64,000 nt of DNA, taken from Actinernus sp. WN-2022. Lineage: Eukaryota > Cnidaria > Anthozoa > Actiniaria > Actinernidae. The stretch spans positions 57,585,860 through 57,649,859 of the forward strand of contig JAOWCC010001634.1 in assembly GCA_030867875.1 (NCBI GenBank). Reading direction: 5' to 3'. Of the stretch, positions 1-10,050 are shown piece after piece. The notes beneath the pieces were generated by a model, which ran no database searches, was not told where the DNA came from, and was given only the letters and a program-made list of their open reading frames with translations. Position 1 is the first letter of the stretch, and each line of letters begins with the position of its first letter. Made by a program: the position numbers and the translations under genes.

Positions 1-386
1 AAAGCGTAGATATATATTTTTCAACGCGAAATGACTCCGTCCACCAGAAGAGTTCAGCCCTTCAGGCTTTGAAACAATTTCCTTTCTTAATTACCCCTTT
101 CGAATCCCAACTAAATTGTCTCAAATACTGTATCGGGCATTTTTGATACGTTGCGTATTACAGATTTTATCCCTTACACTTATTGACTGTATGGGAAGAT
201 GGATTTACTATGGGAGGCGGGAGTGGTGCGGATGCGTATTTGCTCACTTGAGTGGATACTGTATTTGCGCCGCATCTGCGACCCCTGGTTAATCCATTTT
301 CTTTTCTTTTATTCCAGTGATTTATGCACCTGCAACGCCCAAGTACTTTGAGACATTCATTATTTAGCATTGTCTTTTAGGCACTA
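1..386. other. Noncoding, shared with unit 2
   Basis: No gene is visible. The stretch matches about 49,281-49,645. Unit 1 carries about 29 extra bases near 230-260, and unit 2 a few extra bases near 49,452. The match stops abruptly at about 386. Confidence 0.6.
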
Positions 387-2803
387 TGGACCTTGGGTTA
401 TGTTACCTAATGCCTCTATATGCATACACGGTCGGTCTCGGGAGTGCTGTTCCTTGTGTGTACGTACGCATCCGTTGTCCCTCTACTGTTGAGAAATTTA
501 GTGGGCGGACAGGGGATGTATGTGTGTATGTGGGGGAGGCTTTTGTCGAGATTGATCGTACACGATTATATATATAATTATTTAGTTATTTTATTAACCT
601 TCTTGCATTAGCGAAAGCTATTTAGAAGTAAACAACCTAAGACCAAAGTACTCTCTACGGTACTTTGAAAGTCCTTGGACCTAGAAAATAATTTCAAAGT
701 ACTGTAGGCAAATACAGTTGAACAAAGGGAGGTCTCACTGTTGATCATGGACTTCCACAAATGGTAAAAAAAAACACCGAGGTACAATGCCTATCTTGAT
801 GCATACAGACCGTCTCTCCAATGTGGGACCTGTTTGTTGCACACTGCGCATGCCCGTGACGATAACTACAGCGCCAAATTATGGCGTCATCAAATTTCAC
901 GCCAGGTTGTAAACACGTACTCCCACGAGAACAAGCGCATACATGTTAACATACCGTCTTTTCATTAACAATGGACGTTTGATTACTCAAGTCAAACAAA
1001 GCACCATACATATAGCACGACCGCCCGACCGTGCACCAGCGCGCGGAACACTCAGATAGATAGATAGATGGCCTTTATTTAAACACGATTATGATTAAAG
1101 CACAAGACTTGAAAACCATACAATAGCATGAGAGTGAAATTTTAGCGACATGTTTTGCACGACCGCCCGACCGTGAATCGGGTGCTCGATTTTGTTTAGC
1201 TATTTAACGCCATTATGTCCTTTACATTCAATCCTCCGTTTATGGGAATTTGTGATTATCTTAATGATCAGTGTATTTGTTTTACCGTAATGCGTAAAGT
1301 ATTAAATTTTCAACTTTAATTTCCGTTACATGGCTTCGCGTGCATGCATACACGTCATGTTCTTTATGTTGTATGCCGTCACATTTTCCGTTACATCACA
1401 GACTAACCATCCTCCCATTTTGTGTATTTGTCACTGATGTTTTAATAATCCATCATTTCTTAGCAAATTGTTAAATAAAATACCTTTGACTTGATTCTGC
1501 TGTGTTGATTTAGCGCGCGCTCATAATACAGCCCGGGTTTCCTGTGGCTCAGGTTTGTTTACATGTAGCTCGGGCTTCCTGTGGCTCATCTCGCCAACTA
1601 CATAAAAATACACAAGGCAGGCAACTAACTTCATCGCCGACAAGCGAGACGCGCGAGAATTTTGCCGAAAAACGAAAACTTCCAGGTTCCTGCTACTTCT
1701 CTAACATTCAAAATGTCCATTTCTTCGCAGGGGACTCTAGACGGGAGATCATTCGACAGTTTCATTACTGAAAATGTTTCATTCATGTCCAATACACACG
1801 ACTTGAGTCAACTCGTCATGAGATAGTCAACTTGACTCGCCGGAAGTCAAGTCGTGGATTTAGAAAGCGTTTAAATAAATGAGATTGAAGATGAAATACA
1901 CTTTCATTTGAAATCCTTTTAGTAATAACCGAAGGGAAGAATTATTAGCTGAATTTAGCAGTCTTTAGGAGTGGCCGGTAGCGCGGTGACATGCATTCTC
2001 TGCTCCCCTAGTATACCTAGTTGACCTCTACTTATTCATGTACCGCACGCTTACAATTTAGTCTGCTGTTCTCCAGGTTCAGAGTACTAATAGATGAGTG
2101 TCTCAAATATATGTTTATATTTGTCCCATATTATAAGTTGTATCCTGTCCACCTATGATGGAGCTATCACTATATTTCTCTACTGTTCTTTCTACCCTGC
2201 GGCTCTTTATCGCAGCTCGCGTCCATATCAGGTATTTATTAACTGAAATGCCTGTTGGTCATATACCCTCCTTCCCAAAACTGATCTGCTCATTATATTA
2301 CAGAACTATAAAGGGAACTGTTGGAAGCCTTTAATTTCTCGAACCGAAACCTTGAGAGTCAGTTGAATATTGCTTCGCTCATCATAAATTATTCTGTGCG
2401 AGTGTTTATTTCTCCTGGGTATTTCTGACAGGCAAACACACGCTCAAAATTATTTTAGTGCATGTTGGCCTACAGATCACGGTGTTTGCGCTGGTATGTA
2501 TTATGACCGAGAGGCATAAAACCTACGAAACGTACCTCAAACAAGAATACCGTCCGCGGATGGCAAAATCTATCAGCGCCACGAGGTCAACAAATCGACA
2601 AAGAAATGCAGATATAAACACGCAATGATTTCAACCTCACCGTACCTTAATTCATGACCTGACAAGACACTGTTCAGTTTCACTTTCACTCTCAGCTTTG
2701 CTCTTGAGTTTGAGTTCGGCTTTGTTAAAGACTTCTTATTCAGTTGTATGGTATTGTGCAGTATATTTGAGTATACCAATCCACAGAGATTCAAATAACA
2801 AAG
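387..2803. other. Segment present only in unit 1 (insertion or unit-2 deletion)
   Basis: At about 387 and 2,803 the alignment with unit 2 breaks and resumes; in unit 2 the two edges join directly near 49,646. I see no terminal inverted repeats and no target-site duplication, so a deletion in unit 2 is as likely as an insertion here. The segment has no convincing gene. It holds a short LINE tail (1,034-1,156) and, near 1,465-1,495, an A-rich stretch resembling a retroposon 3' end. The 2,640-2,790 part resembles dispersed repeats near 41,500 and 44,830. Confidence 0.6.
1034..1156 (-). mobile_element. Short 5'-truncated retroposon tail with 19-bp target duplication
   Basis: The 19-mer GCACGACCGCCCGACCGTG occurs at 1,015-1,033 and again at 1,157-1,175, as expected for a target-site duplication. 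The 123 bases between them include a GATA microsatellite followed by GGCCTTTATTTAAAC. Read on the minus strand this is a LINE/SINE 3' end with a tetranucleotide tail. No coding part remains. Confidence 0.6.
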
Positions 2804-4444
2804 CCGTGGCGAAAGAGAAGCTTAAACGAGAAATATGTTGTCCTCCTAGAAAAACACAACATCTTGCCCTTTCTATCGAAGAAGCCTTGGTTTCAGCAGA
2901 AAGGAAAACGCTAAATTCCAATTCGATATGTGTGGTTTCCTAGCGTGGCTTGCCCACTTGCGGTACACGCATGTACACAGGGCACCCAACGAAGTTTTCG
3001 GTTAAAAAGCTGTTCGGGAGAGTAAGGTAGCCTAAAACTTTCGGATTTGAAAAAATTGTCCCTAGAAATTTTTTTATGAAATACTGGCTAGAAAATTTGT
3101 TTTCAATCCCTAGAAAATTATAGAAGAAAAGGGAGACTAAAAGGTTTTCCCTAAAATTTTCGTAAGTCCCAATTCGTCTGATCAATCGAGTCAGAACAAC
3201 ACATTTTCATTCCCTAAGAATTGCCTAAAGGAAAAAAGAATCCCTAAAAATTCGTACCTCCACAAAACTTTGCAACATGAAGTTTATACGTGGGCTAGAA
3301 AATTCTTGTTTCTGTTCTAGACTACTAACAAATTCGTAGGCCGGGAATATTTGCCATAGTATTTTCGGTTGACGCGATTTCCACCTGGAAAATCCGAACA
3401 GCTAATAGCTTTCTAGAATACGTCAAAAGACATAGTAGGCGCCTTAAAATAGCTAGATACAGATAAGCTGCAGACAACTGGTTTCAAACGAATTTCAAAA
3501 AGTATTCGTTGGGCCGGTGCCCTTGATGTACGAACTTACTGACTACTTAGCTATAATGCAGTAGAATCTAGGGGAGTTTGCGAGACGTTCTCCGCGGAGT
3601 AACAAATAAAGGAGGTAAGAGAACGAATCCTCATGTCCCATGATAATTATTTAAAATCTATTTTTAGTTTCACAACACGTGATGTAAGTTTTTATCTCGT
3701 TCTGGGTTGTTTCACCTCGTTAGTTACCCATTGTTTGTATCCCCTGGGTCCTCATAGCCAGCATCGTTAAAAAACACTCCATCAGGCACAACAGCGCTAC
3801 TTGATGACAACCAGGTATCTTACTAAAATAACCAGGCTGTGCCCTGTTAATCTAAAATATAAAAATATAAAAACACGTTCCTGGAGCAAACTGCTCTTCA
3901 ATATTGCGTTTAATAAACTTAATGTCCAAAGGAGGCGTTCCATTGTCTACACTACGTTGTTTCGGTTAATACGACGATACGTTGTCAGTACGTTATTACT
4001 TTTTCACAGTTCCGAAGGTCATTCGAAAATAGCAGTACTGACGGGAGAATGAATGAGCCGACTAAAATGTCTTCGTGAACAATTTCGGATGGAGTTGATT
4101 TCAATTCTTTATATGTTCTTGAAGACTAGATACAGCACACTTCAGCCACTCACTCACAAAAGCGGAGTTTTGTCCTTTAAATACATCTAATATATAAGTG
4201 TCCTCCATGATTCGATCGAGGACGATTCGAAATCGAGACAACTTGTTCAAATCCCCACCCCTCCAATTCGGTGTCAAATTCCCCACCCCAAGGACAGCTA
4301 CCGATGTCAAATTCCCTACTCCCCGGGCACAAAAGTGAGTCAAATGCCCGGGGGTTGCCCGGTGGGGGGGATGGGGATGTTTCGAATTGATCGGTACATA
4401 AGTGACTCTATTTGTTAATGACATTTACACCTATCTCCTGTATG
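2804..4444. other. Noncoding stretch shared by both units
   Basis: It corresponds to 49,647-51,255. Unit 2 lacks about 41 bases found here near 3,137-3,177. The 83-codon ORF at 3,801-4,052 is identical in both units but has no recognisable domain and I do not call it a gene. The part at 4,255-4,380 is C- and G-rich, contains repeated AAATTCC motifs and looks like a degenerate MITE. The part at about 2,980-3,125 is a dispersed repeat with an inverted copy at 43,478-43,620. Confidence 0.5.
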
Positions 4445-4486
4445 TTGGAATTATGTTATCTTTCGCAATTCCGCGGCGTTAAGTGA

Positions 4487-5604
4487 ATGGCTTTAAGCTA
4501 TAAACAGCAATGTAAAGAAAAACGGAAATATATATCTATTCTGCCTTATAATCATCAAAATATTATACTGGCCCATGGAAGTTTCAACAACAGCTTATCT
4601 AGTGCATTACCTTCCAAAAACACCTTAAATTCGCTTCCTAGTTTATTTGATCTTGATGTTTTTACTTTGATAATGATTTTAATCCTGATCATAATTTACA
4701 TAATGTCGTTCGGCACGAGTGCCGCTATTTTTCACCACATAGTTTTGATCTGACTAAAATTAGACAAAATGATAAAAACCATTCGTTATCCCTGTTACAT
4801 ACATAATAATGTAAGAAGCCTTAAAAGAAATATTGAGGCGTTCCAAGATCACCTACTATGTGAACTAAACCTTCCTAACCTAACCTTGGTGTTTCTGAAA
4901 CGAGGATAGTCGGTGATCAGCCTCTAGATTTTAATCCTGATTTGCCGGATTATAAGTTTGAATATGTTCCCACTCCACTCTCGGCAGGGGGAGTGGGTAT
5001 GTATATAGCAGAAAATATAAGTTATAACATTCTAGAAAAGACTTCTAATATTTATTTTCAGGCTCTGTGGACTGAACTCGTAATGGAGGATAACCAAAGT
5101 ATTGTTTGTGGCATTATTTATCGGCAGCATAACGATCCAACTAAATTCCTGGATTATCTGAGTGAAACCTTATACAATTTCAATAAGTCATGTAAGACAG
5201 TCTGCATAATGGGCGATTTCAACATTGATCTTCTTAAATATGACTCAAGTACTTATAGGAAAGATTTTCTAAACGATCTTTATAGCGCTACATTTTTTCC
5301 GACAATTTCTAGACCCACAAGAATTTATGGTGATTCTGCCACCCTTATTGATAACATATTCTTAAATAATAATGCATATAATTTAGTTTGTGGAAATATT
5401 GTATCTGACATAAGTGATCATTTTTCGCAAGTCTGTCTTCTTTATAATTGTAATGTTCCTTATAGTTCTAGACCGAAGAAAATCAGAGATTACGCGAAAT
5501 TTTTTTGTCTGACCTCAAAGGTGCTAATTTCGGAAACTCCCTTGAGCATTCAAATGATGTTGACACTGCTTTTAGTACTTTCTACAACAAACTTAACAAA
5601 TTAG
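4487..5604 (+). pseudogene. LINE-A endonuclease (EEP fold), frameshifted
   Basis: The 220-codon ORF at 4,942-5,604 shows apurinic-type endonuclease motifs: GGVGMYI near residues 16-22, GDFNID near residues 91-96, TLIDNIF near 133-139 and SDH near 160-162, which supplies the catalytic His. The natural protein starts further upstream, through an NNVRSLKRN-type motif near 4,810 and the leader at 4,487. In this unit a 4-base duplication near 4,800 breaks that frame; unit 2 reads through the same place. Near 5,500 a further frameshift destroys the C-terminal end. The enzyme would nick target DNA for target-primed reverse transcription. Confidence 0.8.
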
Positions 5605-6084
5605 TAAACAAACACGCACCACTTATTTTAAGCCCTTATCAAAGCGTAAGACAAAGCAATTATCCAAGCCTTGGATAACCAAGGGAATTCGAACATCAAT
5701 TAAGCTAAATAATATATTTTTTTCATAATGGAGACCGTGATAAATATAGACATTATAGAAATATGATTTCCCGGCTTTCAAGACGTAGTAAATCCTTATA
5801 CTATCACTCTTTCTTTGAGTCTAAGCTTCACAACATGAAGCAGACTTGGAAAGGAATAAATAGTCTTATCTCTAGCAAAAAGACAAAAGATAAACGCATC
5901 AATTCTATCATGAAACCAAATTCTGGGGTTACAACAAAAAATCAATCCGAAATCAGTAATATTCTAAATAATCATTTTGCAACCATTGGGCACAGACTAG
6001 CCAATATATTTTCTTCGTCTCGGCACTCCTTTTCTTCTTACCTGGGAAATTCTGTTAATGATTCCTTTTATTGGCAATCCCTTT

Positions 6085-6205
6085 ATGTAGGACGACACAA
6101 ATTTTTACCAAAAATACAATAGAATACAACACAATACAATTCAATACAACAATAGAACGCAACACAATACAATACAATTTGGTAGCAATTCGTGTCGTCC
6201 TACAT
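6085..6205. mobile_element. 121-bp hairpin MITE inside LINE-A
   Basis: The ends are inverted repeats of about 28 bp, starting ATGTAGGACGAC and ending GTCGTCCTACAT. The centre is an AATAC-rich simple repeat. The LINE coding frame resumes a few bases after the right end. An equivalent copy sits in unit 2 at about 52,896-53,027, with one extra AATAC-like repeat. I could not identify a target-site duplication. Confidence 0.7.
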
Positions 6206-6214
6206 GAAGGGTGG

Positions 6215-7119
6215 CCCTTTTATTTATTCCCGAGAATAAGTCCTATGGTCTTTATTCTTGTCCAACATATATTTTAAAACTTGCAAAACATATTCCGAGT
6301 CCATTTTTGGCGACCATTATTAATATGTCCATTGAGCATGGGTCATTCCCGACTAAATTGAAATTTGCAAAAATTCTACAGGAGTAGATGTGGCTATATT
6401 TAGAATTGCATTTCGCGCGAAATAAACAAAGGCCATGTTATCTTAGCCAATCAGATAGCTATACGTAAATTCTCATTATTATTCATTATCATTCTTCTCA
6501 CTTTCAACGCGGGAATTCGAATTGCTGGTTTTCACTCAATCCCCAGAGATTCGAATGACAAAGGGCATGGCGGCCATGTTGGTGCCCCAACAAAAGAAGC
6601 TAACGAGGAATCTATTGTTTAAGGGCACCAACATGGCGACTATGACGTCAAGTGAAAACCAGCAATTCTAAATATAGCCACATCTACTCCTGTGCTGGGG
6701 GCCCAGCCCATGACATAGGAACGCGCCTGGTAATGGGCTCCTGGTTTGACACGGTTGATCATTCTATTTTACTTAAAAAACTTTATCACTATGGCATACG
6801 AGGTATTGTTTTTGATTGGTTCACATCCTACTTAAGAAACCGATCTCAGACGATCGCTATTGGCATCAATGTCTCCAAGAAAGAAACTTGTTCTTTTGGA
6901 GTCCCACACGGTTCTGTTCTTGGTCCCTTACTTTTTCTTTTATACGTCAATGATATCTGTATGTCCTCCGATAAACTCATTTTTTATTTATTTGCAGATG
7001 ATACCAGTATTCTTTATTCACACACAAATATCCATGTCTTAGAGCAAATTGTGAACAACGAACTAAAACATTTATGCCGCTGGCTAGAGGCCGAACAAGC
7101 TAAAGTTAAATGTTCGTAA
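6215..7119 (+). pseudogene. LINE-A reverse transcriptase, interrupted
   Basis: The N-terminal RT part (about 6,215-6,378) is frameshifted and is cut by a MITE. The core resumes at about 6,748 with FDTVDH (palm motif A region), then GVPHGSVLGP, and FADDT near 6,992-7,006, which carries the catalytic aspartates. The stretch between the MITE and FDTVDH should hold about 100 more residues, so a deletion accompanied or followed the insertion. The downstream part (7,120-7,430) is in a shifted frame. Confidence 0.8.
6379..6692. mobile_element. 314-bp MITE with 31-bp perfect terminal inverted repeats
   Basis: The ends are perfect 31-bp inverted repeats starting CAGGAGTAGATGTGG and ending CCACATCTACTCCTG. 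The interior has a second inverted pair containing CCATGTTGGTG and CACCAACATGG, a motif that recurs in the MITE near 27,990-28,072. The following 55 bases (6,693-6,747) also recur at 45,680-45,734, so the true element may be longer. CAGG ends recall hAT elements, but no 8-bp target duplication is visible. The unit-2 copy is at 53,178-53,491. Confidence 0.75.
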
Positions 7120-7385
7120 ATCTAATTTTGTCATTTTTCATCCTCATCAAAAAACTCTTGACTATATCCCACAGTTAAATGTTTTTGATCCAGCGTCAAA
7201 ACGAATGATGCCTCTAGAAAGGAAAAGCACAGTAAAGTATTTAGGCATGTTCATTGATTCCAACTTATCTTGGAAATCAAATATTGAATATGTTTCGCTT
7301 AAATTAAGCAGAATTGTTGGAATTATAGCTAGACTTAAGACACTTTGTTCCCAAGCACACCCTGCAAAGAATTTACTACGCACTG

Positions 7386-7880
7386 ATGCACCCCTATCTG
7401 CATTATGGTATATCGGTATGGGGTCAAGCTAGTAAGACTCATCTTAATCATCTCCTTATTCTTCAGAAACGTGCTGTGCGTCTGATGAATTTTGCTAAAT
7501 ATAGAGACCATGCAATCCCTCTTTTTGTTGAATCAGGCATACTTCCAATTAATTTCCTTTACTTTCATAATATTGCTTGCACTATGCACGATGCTATAAA
7601 TGGTAAATCACCTATTAATATTTCTTCATTGTTTACCAGAATAAGTGATGTTCATAATTATAATACTAGATCAAGAACACGCGGCAATCTTTATCAGTCT
7701 CGTTCAAGGTTAAATGTTCACGCAAAGTCATTCTGTTCAATTGGAGTGAAGGTCTGGAATTGTATTCCATCCTCAATACGCTCTGTAAAAGTCTTTATAA
7801 AAAAACGTAAAAGTTTCTTATTGATGTTCTTTCGTCTTGTGATGATTATGTTGATATGGCCCATATTATGCAGCATGTAG
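7386..7880 (+). pseudogene. LINE-A C-terminal domain fragment
   Basis: The 164 codons correspond to the region after the RT in cnidarian CR1/L2-type LINEs. The markers are YGISVWG at the start, an LQKRAVRLM segment, NTRSRTRGN in the middle and IGVKVWNCIP near the end. It is out of frame with the RT part. The unit-2 equivalent is 54,582-55,094. The function of this domain in the retrotransposon is not known. Confidence 0.75.
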
Positions 7881-9578
7881 CAAATCCATAACTTTTTCCA
7901 TCTTTGGCTCTTCTCCTTAAATTCAACTTCCTGTCTTATTTACGACTAGGTAATTGCCTGAGTCTTTAAATCTTGTAAATTATAGTAGATTTATATTGTT
8001 GGCTTTTTTAAGTAGTACTTATTTAGCAGTCAGTTCTGCTTGTAAGTTCTTTATGTAATTTAAGATCTGTTTCCGTTCTTCTTTTGCTTGAAAATTGTTA
8101 ATACGATCGTCTCATGTACATTTGCTAACCCCCCACCTCGAATAGCATTTGCTAAATGTGGGTGGGTTAGATTCTTTGTAATGTAATTGGTAAATTTAAA
8201 TAAAAGTGAAGTGAAGTGAAGGACTGGAACTATCCTCATTGTCGGCTTTAAACATTACATCTCATCATCCAGAAATTAAAAAAAAAATTATACTTTGGTA
8301 TCTGTGTTTCAATATTTGGAAGAAAAGAAGGGGGTCACCATTTCAGTTTGGAGATATTTTGCAAAATATCGCAAATTTAATAGTTCCAACAGACTTTTTC
8401 TGCTGAAGGACTGGGGCGAGTTTCGTAAAGTCGTCTTAAAACGTCCAAATGAACTTATTTTGCATTACCAACGTTAAATAAGTGTTAAAATATGTATGTT
8501 TCGGTAAACACCCAAACACATATTTGTACATATAATTTTAGATTTCGCCAACATGTGCAGTAGATATGCTCATTGCAAAACAAGGTAATCACCGTAAATA
8601 CAACTACAAAGCAATACAATACAGTACAATAGTTTATTTAACCACGTATCACCTAAGAGCTCGTTAAAACGTGAACGTGAAATGAAAAATTCGTAAAAAA
8701 ATTGTACCGGATATTGCTCATGTGACGCAGTTTGATATCGTCAGAGGCTATGAATATTAATTAGTCTTTAGAACGAGCAGTAAAAAAACAACAGAGCCAC
8801 AGTATAATGGTCCAATCACAATACGAGTCTCGAACAGCTCTACTCAAATCAACATGTCGTTTGTTGCGAATGTTCCCGTCTTATACAGTAACATTTGAGT
8901 GATATAAGCATGGAAATGAAAATATTATTTTAGAAAAACTAAACAAAATTTATTTAAACGACAAATGATTTATTGTAAAATATTGATCAAAACTCTAACT
9001 AAAATAGCACTCACATTTAGTAATGTTTAAAATAGAACACTGTAAAACCTCACGGATTCTAGTGCATTTTTCCTCGTTTGTTAAATGGGATGTTTATTGA
9101 CTTTTCGTTAACAAGGTTCGCTTTGTCATCTGGTTATTCGTGTAACTGCGGTCATCATGGAACGGAGTCGGAGATTTTAGCCTGTGCGAGATCCCAGATT
9201 ATTTCCACATTTATCCAAGTAGCCTGTGTTGTTGGTATGATCTCGTCCCAGTCTCCCGCGGCCGATCTTCCAAGAAACAACAACACCGAAACACTGGCTA
9301 AACAGGCTATCGGCTCAGTTGAATTCAGCGCAAAGGCTACTCTGTACCACAATGGGCGTTTTGCAATAAAAAATAGGCAATTACGTGGTTGTACTGGATG
9401 GCAAAAAAATCTTACTTCATTTATTTAAAGGCACTTGTACGAGATCAGTAGTGTTATTAGCCAAACCTGTTTGTAAATGCTATTTTCCGCCTCCAATCGA
9501 TTGTCGATCTTTCTAAAACTGCTATGATCGACTAAAAGTCGATTAAGGTATGCTAACTGCCGTGGGAAGCGAGTAGCA

Positions 9579-9612
9579 GCTGACGTTTCGAGCGCGAGCC
9601 CTTCGTCAGAGC
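9579..9612 (-). ncRNA. Minimal hammerhead-ribozyme-like motif E1
   Basis: On the minus strand the order is CTGACGA, a 4-bp stem II (GGGC with GCTC, one G-U pair, loop TCGC), GAAA, then CGTC, giving all conserved core positions and a GUC-type cleavage site. Stem III is only A-U plus C-G with no loop (self-complementary ACGT), so it could fold only as a dimer. Stem I is 3 bp (GCT with AGC). This is the form known from Penelope-like element repeats, and the surrounding sequence looks like a PLE 3' end. It lies about 440 nt downstream of the gene-1 stop codon on the same strand. Confidence 0.6.
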
Positions 9613-9954
9613 AAAAGAGTTTGTAAAACTGCGTTTTGAAGTTTGTTTGCCGTCCAGTAAAGCCATTTATTCGTTAATGAAGTATTATATCATCACGTCA
9701 CTGTTAGCTGCGAAGGCCTTTTCGACGGGTAGGCAAAAATATTGTTAAACTTAATCTATTGTAATAGACTATTTTACAGTTAGTTACAATGAATTACTAG
9801 TTTCTTTCTGTGGAAACTAGTGTAGGTCTGCGTGAATGGGGAAGTTGAGTTGACTAGAAATGTTGATACATTTAGGGTGCCATGCTTACCACCGTTTCAG
9901 AACAAATAGGTCAGTTAGAGTGTTAATTAGTCAGTTAGCTGAGTTAAGTGCTTA

Positions 9955-10045
9955 GTCATTGATTGATTGACTGATTCATTGATTGACTGATGATTGATTG
10001 GTTGAGTGATTGATTGAGTAATTGATTTATTGATTGAGTGAGTGA
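9955..10045. repeat. Tetranucleotide microsatellite (GATT/GAGT)n
   Basis: Degenerate repeats of TGAT and TGAG run to within a few bases of the stop codon of the NACHT-ankyrin gene. The corresponding stretch in unit 2 (60,500-60,583) has a different length and order, as expected for a slippage-prone tract. Confidence 0.8.
10026..10031 (-). promoter_or_regulatory. Possible polyadenylation signal AATAAA of gene 1
   Basis: The minus strand reads AATAAA about 20 nt past the stop codon at 10,051-10,053. The spacing is very short for a 3' UTR and the hexamer lies inside a microsatellite, so it may be chance. Unit 2 does not keep it. Confidence 0.25.
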
Positions 10046-10050
10046 TTTAG

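Larger units (their letters stand above)
4445..8221 (+). mobile_element. LINE-A copy 1, CR1/Jockey-group, inactive
   Basis: This is a non-LTR retrotransposon with broken pieces in the expected order: N-terminal leader and endonuclease (4,487-5,604), linker (5,763-6,070), reverse transcriptase (6,215-7,119) and a C-terminal domain (7,386-7,880). A noncoding tail ends in (GTGAA)n near 8,200-8,221, as in CR1/L2-type LINEs. It is dead: frameshifts occur throughout, two MITEs (6,085-6,205 and 6,379-6,692) sit inside the RT region, and about 100 residues of the RT core are missing at the second MITE. The same element with the same two MITEs lies in unit 2, so those insertions predate the duplication. 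Confidence 0.85.
8222..10050. other. Noncoding region downstream of NACHT-ankyrin gene 1
   Basis: No gene is convincing here. The 116-codon ORF at 9,078-9,428 recurs in unit 2 but is frame-shifted between the copies and has no known domain. At about 8,608-8,660 there is an (AATAC)n stretch followed by AGTTTATTTAACCACG, resembling a minus-strand LINE 3' tail. The part at 9,395-9,490 has a third partial copy at 44,079-44,190. Near 9,579-9,612 lies a hammerhead-like motif, and 9,955-10,045 is a GATT/GAGT microsatellite. Confidence 0.6.

Noticed and set aside
1790..1860. Hairpin containing CACGACTTGAGTCAA and its imperfect complements
   Set aside because: The arms are short and interrupted by competing pairings; it is too weak to call an element or RNA.
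3801..4052. 83-codon ORF identical in both duplication units
   Set aside because: Identity is explained by the recent duplication of noncoding DNA; there is no domain, and no sign of selection can be read from identical copies.
9078..9428. 116-codon ORF downstream of gene 1, with a partner in unit 2
   Set aside because: The unit-2 copy starts and ends differently because of indels, both strands are open, and there is no recognised domain; it looks like noncoding repeat.
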